Positions 8,796-14,862 of a stretch of 18,553 bases of DNA are shown here, piece after piece. Position 1 is the stretch's first letter. Each line of letters opens with the position of its first letter. Origin of the DNA: RACS-047 sp031553855 (lineage in GTDB: Bacteria > Bacillota > Clostridia > Christensenellales > Pumilibacteraceae); assembly GCA_031553855.1 (NCBI GenBank), contig JAVBKW010000039.1:1-18553 (forward strand), given 5' to 3'. Position numbers and translations under genes: made by a program. Below the pieces are notes generated by a model that was not told the DNA's origin, made no database searches, and saw only the letters and a list, made by a program, of their open reading frames with translations.

Positions 8796-9974
8796 CTATT
8801 TTTTTGAGCCATAGGTGCCTTCGGTACTAAGCAGCTTATCGCTGCCGCTTTTTTTTATTTTTGAGTTTTTGATTTTTTCTTCAAGCATTGCAATATATGC
8901 TTTTTCATCTACCGGAACATTGACGGTTGCGCCGCCGAGCCAGCCGGACATAAGCATTGCGTTCATAATTTCTACGCCTTTTATCCCTTCCTTACCGTCC
9001 ACAAACAATTGCTCCGTTCCTAAAATGGCGTTAGTAAAATTATTGATTATCCCTGCGTGCTGTTCATTCTTTCCGTCGGTTTCAACCTTCATGATTGCGC
9101 TTTCTGGACTGCCGAATCCGCCTGTATATGTTTTATTGAATTCCCGTTCGCTGATCTTAAGTTTTTTAAATAAAATCTCATTATTTTCACAGACAAGTTT
9201 TCCCCTGTCTCCGGTAATTTCAAACCGGTTCGTACCCGGCGCATCGCCCGTCGTCGTAACAAATACGCCTGTCGCTCCGTTTTTGTATTTTAAAAATGCC
9301 GTTACATCATCCTCTACTTCTATATCGTGCCATTTCCCAAACTCACAAAAAGCACTGATCTGAATCGGCATCATACCGGTTACCCATTGCAGCAAATCCA
9401 ATTGGTGCGGACACTGATTGATCAGAACTCCGCCGCCTTCCCCTGCCCATGTAGCTCGCCACGCGCTTGAATCATAATAGCTTTGCGATCTGTACCAATC
9501 GGTTATTATCCAGTTTATTCTTCTTATTTCGCCAAGCTCGCCCTCATCAATAAGTTCTTTCATTTTGCGGTACAGACAGTTAGTCCTCTGATTGAACATA
9601 ACAGCAAATAACGCTTTGGATTTTTTTGCCGCCTCGTTCATTTCCTTAACCTGCAGCGAGTAGACGCCCGCGGGCTTTTCGCAAATCACATTAATGTTTT
9701 TATTCAGAGCTTTTATGCTTAACTCCGGGTGCAGATAATGCGGTACGGCAACGATTATCGCATCAACATCAGACTTTTCGATAAGTTCGTCTCCACTGTT
9801 ATACAACTCAGCTCCCAGTTCCGGATATTTATCAGTCAAGGCACGCAGTTTTTCAGGACTGATGTCCGCTACTGCTGAAACTACGGCATTTTTCACTTTG
9901 CCGCTTACAAAGCTACCGATATGCCCTACACCCATATTACCTGCGCCAATTATTCCATACTTTACAGTTTTCAT
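8796..9974 (-). CDS. Gfo/Idh/MocA-family NAD(P)-dependent sugar oxidoreductase (first in operon)
   Basis: A 392-residue member of the glucose-fructose oxidoreductase/inositol dehydrogenase family. It has GAGNMG at 10-15, VADISPEK at 35-42, VPHYLHPE at 77-84, ICEKPAG with Lys100 at 97-103, and the segment DWYRSQSYYDSSAWRAT at 159-175 leading to GEGGGVLINQCPHQLDL with His190. That longer substrate-side motif is common in Gfo/Idh proteins of plant-glycan loci in Bacillota, as I recall. The C-terminus is extended and polar (about 365-392, Lys/Ser rich), which may be a disordered tail. It starts 8 bp after the first TIM-barrel gene with an AGGAAAT ribosome site. It is a candidate for the initial oxidation or the final reduction of a keto-sugar pathway. 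Confidence 0.88.
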   Translation of the reverse strand: MKTVKYGIIGAGNMGVGHIGSFVSGKVKNAVVSAVADISPEKLRALTDKYPELGAELYNSGDELIEKSDVDAIIVAVPHYLHPELSIKALNKNINVICEKPAGVYSLQVKEMNEAAKKSKALFAVMFNQRTNCLYRKMKELIDEGELGEIRRINWIITDWYRSQSYYDSSAWRATWAGEGGGVLINQCPHQLDLLQWVTGMMPIQISAFCEFGKWHDIEVEDDVTAFLKYKNGATGVFVTTTGDAPGTNRFEITGDRGKLVCENNEILFKKLKISEREFNKTYTGGFGSPESAIMKVETDGKNEQHAGIINNFTNAILGTEQLFVDGKEGIKGVEIMNAMLMSGWLGGATVNVPVDEKAYIAMLEEKIKNSKIKKSGSDKLLSTEGTYGSKK

Positions 9975-9982
9975 ATTATTTC

Positions 9983-10738
9983 CTAATTTTTTATTTTCAA
10001 CAAAAGATGATCTATGCTTTTTTTAACTTCCATAAACGGGTCGGCATATGTTTCGGCATCGTCCTGTTCAACAAAATAATATTTCGCTTCAGACTTTTTC
10101 ATCGCGCTTAAAACGTCCTGAAAATTAATATTCCCGTCGCCTATTGCTGCGAACCGGGCGCTTCCGCTTTCAACTTTATAATCTTTGAGGTGAACGCAGT
10201 CGATACGTCTTTTTAGCTTATCGACGTATTCGAGTATGTTCGCCCCGCCTGCCTGAACCCAATATGTATCGATAATAAAGCCGAGATCCGTTGTGTTTTC
10301 TATGAGCATATCATAAAAACTCTTTGAGCCGATTTTTATAAATTCAGAATTATGGTTATGGTATAAAAACTTTTTATTTTTTTTCTTCAATATGACCGCA
10401 GCGTTTTCAAGTGTTTCTATAATTTTGTTTGCACTACTTTCATCATTTACTCCCGAAATGTCTATCCATCCGAGCCCGATATAATCGCAGCCCAGTAAGT
10501 CGTGCTCTCTTACAAGGTTATCCGTATCCTCTAATATCCGCTTTAGCGGGCTATGAGTCAATTTAACAGAAAAACCGGTTTTGTCGCATACTTCTTTAAT
10601 TTCGGAAGCGGAAATTGCCATTCCCGAGCATTGCAGGTAGCTATAACCCATTTGCTTTAATTTGACACAAGTTTCAAAAAAACCGTCCTTTGTAGAAACA
10701 TTTTTTCTCAGCGAAAACAAATTTAATCCATATTCCAT
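9983..10738 (-). CDS. Sugar phosphate isomerase/epimerase-like TIM barrel (first gene of operon)
   Basis: A 251-residue xylose-isomerase-like TIM barrel beginning MEYGLNLFSLRK. An ATG nine codons further upstream is open, but the AAGGAG site lies between the two starts and points to the one chosen here. Metal-ligand candidates are Glu132 in YHNHNSEF, Asp157 in IIDTYWV, His183 in CVHLKDY and Glu224 in YFVEQDD; AIGDGNINF at 198-206 is a family loop. It resembles small AP_endonuc_2 proteins that usually travel with Gfo/Idh oxidoreductases. It is clearly a different subgroup from the 285-residue barrel downstream, so the two are unlikely to be duplicates. As the first gene after the AraC-controlled promoter, it probably acts early in the pathway. 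The exact reaction is unknown. Confidence 0.86.
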   Translation of the reverse strand: MEYGLNLFSLRKNVSTKDGFFETCVKLKQMGYSYLQCSGMAISASEIKEVCDKTGFSVKLTHSPLKRILEDTDNLVREHDLLGCDYIGLGWIDISGVNDESSANKIIETLENAAVILKKKNKKFLYHNHNSEFIKIGSKSFYDMLIENTTDLGFIIDTYWVQAGGANILEYVDKLKRRIDCVHLKDYKVESGSARFAAIGDGNINFQDVLSAMKKSEAKYYFVEQDDAETYADPFMEVKKSIDHLLLKIKN

Positions 10739-10772
10739 TATTTTTCGTCTCCTTAACGTCAACACTATCCGT

Positions 10773-10802
10773 TTGACATTGTTTAAAAGATTATGCTAAA
10801 AT
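10773..10802 (+). promoter_or_regulatory. Promoter of the AraC-family regulator gene
   Basis: On the plus strand, TTGACA (10773-10778) is followed after 18 bases by TAAAAT (10797-10802) with TGC before it. The predicted start is near 10809, so the regulator mRNA would have a leader of about 90 nt that includes the third GATTRTGCTA box. This promoter lies back to back with the operon promoter, so occupancy of one should affect the other. Confidence 0.65.
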
Positions 10803-10874
10803 AATAATAGCACAATCTATAAACAAGTCAATGTTTTTTCTTTTCGAATTGTTCTTATTTTAGCACAATCTTTT
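10785..10874. repeat. Three GATTRTGCTA boxes, probable operators of the AraC-type regulator
   Basis: Box A (+) at 10785-10805 and box C (-) at 10854-10874 match at 19 of 21 bases. Box B (-) at 10801-10821 matches box C at about 15 of 21. The shared 10-base core is GATTATGCTA (A, 10789-10798) or GATTGTGCTA (B, 10808-10817; C, 10861-10870). A and B face each other across 9 bp. B and C are direct repeats 53 bp apart, close to five helical turns. Part of the match (TGCTA) is also the extended -10 of the promoters, so some similarity may reflect promoter sequence; the upstream AAAAGATT half and the distant box C are not explained that way. Confidence 0.65.
10804..10831 (-). promoter_or_regulatory. 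Promoter of the ten-gene minus-strand operon
   Basis: On the minus strand, TTGACT (10826-10831) is followed after 16 bases by TATTAT (10804-10809) preceded by TGC, an extended -10. The predicted start is near 10797, giving a leader of about 60 nt before the first TIM-barrel gene. GATTRTGCTA boxes overlap the -10 and lie upstream near -67, a usual distance for AraC-type activators. Read from sequence only. Confidence 0.7.
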
Positions 10875-10897
10875 AATTTTTTAGGAGCGCTCTACCT

Positions 10898-11647
10898 ATG
10901 TTCGACGATTTTGAAAAATTGTTTTTTTATCGCCATAATCTTGCCGCTGAAGCAGTTATTATTCAAGCCGCAAAAATCAGTTTCTGCGAACTGACATTAG
11001 TTTTAAACGGCACTTTAGATTATGCTATAAACGGCGAAAATATTACGCTTAAAGCAGGCGACGCTTTATGCCTCCCCGTCAATGCTGAAAGATTCAGAAA
11101 AGCTTCCGGCACGGCTGTTGATTACGTCAGCTTTAATTACCACTCAAAAAGCAGTCCGGATTTTCCTATACATTGCTGTGACGTTATAAGCGGCGAAGTG
11201 CGAATGCTTATAAAAGCTTGCGATGAAATTAAAAAGCATTATTATGAAAACGCCTATCCGATGATATTTTTTATTATGCAAAGTATTTTAAATATCACAA
11301 AAGCTAATCTTGAAACAAAAAAACAACCCTCAATGGTATTAAAAATACAGAAATATATTAAGGAGAATATGAGCACAAAAATATTTTTGGAGAATATTTC
11401 GGAACTCGTCTCCTACTCTCCCGCATATTGCGATACACTGTTTAAAAAACAGACCGGCTATTCTATAAATGAATACTGCATCAACATCAAAATAAATGAG
11501 GCGAAAATCCTCATTTTTGAAAAAGAATTAAGCCTCGTGAAAATCTCCGAGGCTGTCGGTTATTCAGATTACAATTATTTTTGCCGCATATTTAAAAAAC
11601 GCACCGGCTTTACGCCGTCCGAATACAGAAAAAAAGATTATATTTAA
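10898..11647 (+). CDS. AraC/XylS-family transcriptional regulator
   Basis: A 249-residue regulator with an N-terminal cupin-like effector domain (about 1-95; LTLVLNGTLDYAINGENITL and GDALCLP are typical of the barrel) and a C-terminal AraC double helix-turn-helix (about 148-245) with KISEAVGYSDYNYFCRIFKK and RTGFTPSEYR. The first HTH segment, ISELVSYSPAYCDTLFKKQTG, is also recognisable. It is divergent from the ten-gene catabolic operon with only 159 bp between start codons, so control of that operon and of itself is very likely. An AGGAG site lies ten bases before the ATG. The effector is unknown: probably a sugar or uronate intermediate. The cupin half is short compared with AraC itself (about 290 residues in total) but normal for many Bacillota members. 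Confidence 0.92.
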   Translation: MFDDFEKLFFYRHNLAAEAVIIQAAKISFCELTLVLNGTLDYAINGENITLKAGDALCLPVNAERFRKASGTAVDYVSFNYHSKSSPDFPIHCCDVISGEVRMLIKACDEIKKHYYENAYPMIFFIMQSILNITKANLETKKQPSMVLKIQKYIKENMSTKIFLENISELVSYSPAYCDTLFKKQTGYSINEYCINIKINEAKILIFEKELSLVKISEAVGYSDYNYFCRIFKKRTGFTPSEYRKKDYI

Positions 11648-11678
11648 ACTAAGATTTCAATTTTTCTTATCCTATTTT

Positions 11679-12884
11679 TCATTCGCTGCCGCGCTCCATA
11701 AATTTTTTCAGTTCCGGATTGTCCGAAAAATGCTTAAGCATCACAAGCGGCTCATTCTTCGAGGAATTAGTTATTTTCACACCTTCGGCAGCAGCATTAT
11801 GTCCTACAAAAAACTCATCGCTCGTAAGCTCGCCGTATCTTATGACTGACGGCGTTTCTATATTCCAGCATCCCAGTTTTCCCTTGCCCTGAAGCATTAT
11901 TAAACCGTAGGCGGCCGCGTCCTTTATAATAACGCTTGCGCCGGGATTGACAGTTAAGCGTTTTGCCGAAACCTCACGACATTTATAGCAAATCCATTCT
12001 TCAGTAAAGTTTTCTGTAGCGTTTATGACAACCGGCGGCATAAACCGATTTTTGTAAAATTCGGGGTCAACGTTTTTATCCCAATCAATAACTTCCATCA
12101 AATAATCAAAACTGCCTTTTTCTTCATTTGGACAGTTTTTCCATAGCAAGCTTTCAGATACGCATTGTCCGCCATATAGAACCGATTGATACATCGCGTA
12201 AACGTCACTGGAAAACTGAGGTTCGTATGTGCATAAGCTGCCGGGCGCATGTAGAACTCCCGGAGGAACGTCCCACCCGCTGTCTAGAACTAGCTTATAG
12301 CTTTGAGAATAATCAAGAAGTTTATTATCGCCTTTTGAAAAATCCTGCAAGCATTTCTTAATTGTCGCTTTGGATACTGACGGTGCAATACCGAAAAAAG
12401 TAAACGGAAATTCTCCACCGTGATTATTCAGCTGCGAAGGAAAAAAATACATTTCCGGTTTACCCGCCTCGCCTACACGTTTTGCGTGCTGATCACGATG
12501 ATGTATATGGTGCGGCAGAGGCCCTGCGTTATCGAAAAATTTTGAAAACATTGCCCAACGGCCGTATTTATTCCAAAGGCTTTCGCCGATAAGCGCGCCT
12601 TTAAGCTCATCTACGCAATCTTTTAGCAATACTTTCTTTGTTCCGTCCAAAGAAACTGCATAGCTCAATCCCTCATCTTCTGCCGTTTCTGGGCCGTTAT
12701 CAGCCTTAGTAGTTGATGACAACCATCTCTCATCGATACCACCCCGCTCTAACCCTAATATGTAATAATCTTCCTGGTGCAGCTTGATTCTTCTTCCGGG
12801 GCGGCAAAATGATCTCGGAACCCAAACAGGTTTTAAGCGCAGTATACCTTTACCTTCAGCAAACAATTCTTTTACTAATGACAT
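11679..12884 (-). CDS. Phosphomannose-isomerase-like cupin protein, function unknown
   Basis: A 401-residue protein with features of the type I phosphomannose isomerase cupin fold but no close match that I recognise to ManA. A probable metal site is visible: His126 and His128 in PHHIHHRDQ, Glu144 in GKPEMYFFP and His212 in PPGVLHAPGS, matching the H/E/H layout of PMI enzymes. WDVPPGVLHAPG at 204-215 is the typical second-cupin segment. The C-terminal third (about 290-390) looks like another beta-rich cupin half. It starts 144 bp after the GH63-like gene with GGGGTGG as ribosome site, and converges with the AraC gene across a 31-bp gap. It could isomerise a sugar released by the neighbouring hydrolases. 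No signal peptide is seen. Specific function is unassigned. Confidence 0.7.
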   Translation of the reverse strand: MSLVKELFAEGKGILRLKPVWVPRSFCRPGRRIKLHQEDYYILGLERGGIDERWLSSTTKADNGPETAEDEGLSYAVSLDGTKKVLLKDCVDELKGALIGESLWNKYGRWAMFSKFFDNAGPLPHHIHHRDQHAKRVGEAGKPEMYFFPSQLNNHGGEFPFTFFGIAPSVSKATIKKCLQDFSKGDNKLLDYSQSYKLVLDSGWDVPPGVLHAPGSLCTYEPQFSSDVYAMYQSVLYGGQCVSESLLWKNCPNEEKGSFDYLMEVIDWDKNVDPEFYKNRFMPPVVINATENFTEEWICYKCREVSAKRLTVNPGASVIIKDAAAYGLIMLQGKGKLGCWNIETPSVIRYGELTSDEFFVGHNAAAEGVKITNSSKNEPLVMLKHFSDNPELKKFMERGSE

Positions 12885-13028
12885 TTTCCACCCCTATTTG
12901 TGATAAATATGTATAATGAATAAAATTGAATAATGATATACATTTGGTGTATGTACCGTATTTTTTCAATACAACTGAATTTCCCTCGCGCATAATACAC
13001 TGCCCCAGCGCATCAAAAAATATTATGC
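12885..13028. other. AT-rich intergenic region upstream of the cupin gene
   Basis: This 144-bp gap lies between two minus-strand genes. It contains a short inverted repeat ATACA-TTTGG-TGTAT near 12938-12952 that could be an operator. I find no convincing -35/-10 pair and no strong terminator, so read-through from the GH63-like gene is possible. Confidence 0.35.
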
Positions 13029-14696
13029 TTATGTATTTTTAGCAAACAAATCTTTCAGATAAATATACGACGCGCCCGACCATGTATATGTCCTGCATCG
13101 GTACCCCTCGCCGGTTTTAGCGTTGTAATTTTCATAGCAGCCGGATTTATCGACGGCAGCCAAGAATTTTTCAGCCATTTTTTGCGCATATTCTTTTTTG
13201 CCGAACTCATACAGCATACGGCAAAAAATCACTTGATCAGGGGCCCATACCGGCCCGCGCCAATATCCGTTTTCATTATATTCTGAGCTATTAAGCGCTT
13301 CCGAAGCAAACCCATAGTCCGCTTCAAACATTGAAAGGTTCTTTAATATTAAATCAATAGCTTTACTACTGAGTTTTTTGCCGGCAATCAGCGTCCTGTA
13401 TAGCATTAAGCTGTCGGCTTGAATATACTCGCCAGTCTCTATGCTTTTTACGGATAATCGACCGTCTTTAACGAACTTGTCAATTTGCTCCGCCAACTCC
13501 AACGAGCGATTTTTATATTTGTACATATCGCTATCTAGTCCCAAGGATGCTGCAATTTCTGATATGACCGCACATTGCTCCGATAATAAAGCATAAAGTT
13601 CAGGCGTCGCGACATAGCGGCAAACATCGAAACACACGGCATTATCAATGCCGGAATCATTCCCGTGAACATAACAAGGCTCCTGGCCCCGCGCATTCAG
13701 CCACCACTCTGTATTTTTTACCATTAACTGCATAGCTTCTCTTTTGATTTCAGGCTTGCAAAAAAAAACATTCTGTTCCATAAGCAGCCGATAAATGAAA
13801 CCATGAACCGGAGGCTTTGTAAAACGATAATCGATGTTTTCGTCAGTCATTGTATCAAACATATAGCCATTTTGCTTTAAGTGCCTTAGCGGCAAGATGA
13901 ACTGATTATATGCATGTTTTGGGAAGCGTTTAGCAAGGCCTAAAGCGGCAAAACAATTATCCCATGACCAAACAGCGCACATTCCTGCTTTTGAAGAAAG
14001 AACGGTAGGGTTTTTAAATAAACCGCTTCTGCCCGCAAAATTGCTCCACATATTATAGACAACATAAATATTGGCGTCAATGTCCTCATATGCGTTTTGC
14101 CAAACGGCAAAATCTTTTTTTGCCCTTTTTTCTGCCATGTCAAACGTCATTTTATCGATTGGATACATCAATGCGCCGCATGCCGGTTCACAAACGATTT
14201 TCAAGCAATAATCACCGCTTTCGTCCGGAATAATTTCAATATTGATTTCCTCATCAACAACTCTGTCCGGAAGCCATTTTTGATCCAACACAGTTGCGCC
14301 CTTTACGGCTTCGAGCCATACATAATAATGGTTTTTATAATCATTGATAAAAATTTTGCCGTCAACAAGCATTGAGTGCGCCGCGTCATATGGGTTTCCG
14401 GCAAAATGCGGAAAATCTTTTTTGTTTATATATTTAAGTTTAAGACTGCCTTTGCCTCTTATTATGCAATTGGTTTCTCCGTAAAATGTCAACTGATGGG
14501 TGCTGCCAGAATGTGAAAATTCAAGTTTGCCCGGCTCAAAAAGAATATCTTTATTTTCACAAGATATTTGGAAAAATGCGCTGGTGCCGCGCCAACCGTG
14601 GATATTAACAATTTCCAGCCGGTCATTCGTTCTTTTAGCAATCAAATAAGATCCGAAAATCGTATACGGCGCCTTATCAATAGAAATTTTTTTCAT
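13029..14696 (-). CDS. GH63/trehalase-like (MGH1-like) alpha-glycosidase
   Basis: A 555-residue glycoside hydrolase with an N-terminal beta-sandwich (about 1-180) and a C-terminal (alpha/alpha)6 barrel. Barrel signatures are WSWDNCFAALGL at 243-254, DSGIDNAVCFD at 347-357, FASEALNSSEY at 463-473, NGYWRGPVWAPDQ at 476-488 and YENYNAKTGEG at 521-531. By comparison with mannosylglycerate hydrolase, GH37 trehalase and GH63 enzymes, Asp351 is the likely general acid and Glu522 the likely base. The group is inverting and acts on alpha-linked glucosyl or mannosyl units; the substrate here cannot be read from sequence. There is no signal peptide, so it acts in the cytoplasm. It follows the GH2 gene by 166 bp and has its own promoter. 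It may also be called an amylo-alpha-1,6-glucosidase-like protein. Confidence 0.85.
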   Translation of the reverse strand: MKKISIDKAPYTIFGSYLIAKRTNDRLEIVNIHGWRGTSAFFQISCENKDILFEPGKLEFSHSGSTHQLTFYGETNCIIRGKGSLKLKYINKKDFPHFAGNPYDAAHSMLVDGKIFINDYKNHYYVWLEAVKGATVLDQKWLPDRVVDEEINIEIIPDESGDYCLKIVCEPACGALMYPIDKMTFDMAEKRAKKDFAVWQNAYEDIDANIYVVYNMWSNFAGRSGLFKNPTVLSSKAGMCAVWSWDNCFAALGLAKRFPKHAYNQFILPLRHLKQNGYMFDTMTDENIDYRFTKPPVHGFIYRLLMEQNVFFCKPEIKREAMQLMVKNTEWWLNARGQEPCYVHGNDSGIDNAVCFDVCRYVATPELYALLSEQCAVISEIAASLGLDSDMYKYKNRSLELAEQIDKFVKDGRLSVKSIETGEYIQADSLMLYRTLIAGKKLSSKAIDLILKNLSMFEADYGFASEALNSSEYNENGYWRGPVWAPDQVIFCRMLYEFGKKEYAQKMAEKFLAAVDKSGCYENYNAKTGEGYRCRTYTWSGASYIYLKDLFAKNT

Positions 14697-14765
14697 ATCA
14701 CCCTCACCCTAATTATTTGTTTTCATAAATAGCCACCGCTTGCGCAAATCGCCAATATAATAACA

Positions 14766-14794
14766 AATATACCATCATAGTGAATGAGGGTCAA
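14766..14794 (-). promoter_or_regulatory. Promoter of the GH63-like gene
   Basis: On the minus strand, TTGACC (14789-14794), a 17-base spacer and TATATT (14766-14771) make a good vegetative promoter. The predicted start is near 14759, about 60 nt before the GH63-like start codon. This suggests the gene can be expressed apart from the GH2 gene. Confidence 0.65.
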
Positions 14795-14862
14795 TGCATA
14801 AAACGGACTGCATTTTGGACTTTTGGTACATAAGCATATAAACTGAATTTTCAGCTCTATGT

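Noticed and set aside
8815..9363. Plus-strand open frame of 182 codons
   Set aside because: Antisense to the Gfo/Idh gene, hydrophobic low-complexity translation, no ribosome site.
6930..10738. myo-Inositol catabolism (IolG/IolE/IolI) as explanation for the Gfo/Idh and TIM-barrel genes
   Set aside because: No IolB, IolC, IolD or IolJ is present and the neighbours are glucuronate genes; not fully excluded because substrate cannot be read from sequence.
10739..10765. Nine-codon upstream extension of the first TIM-barrel gene
   Set aside because: The AAGGAG site falls inside the extension and points to the downstream ATG; the extension is basic and unlike the family N-terminus.
11648..11678. 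Bidirectional terminator between the AraC and cupin genes
   Set aside because: The gap is T-rich but no stable GC stem can be drawn.
14843..14854. Possible terminator hairpin CTGAATTTTCAG after the GH2 gene
   Set aside because: Only a 4-5 bp AT-rich stem with a tiny loop and a broken T run; too weak to call.
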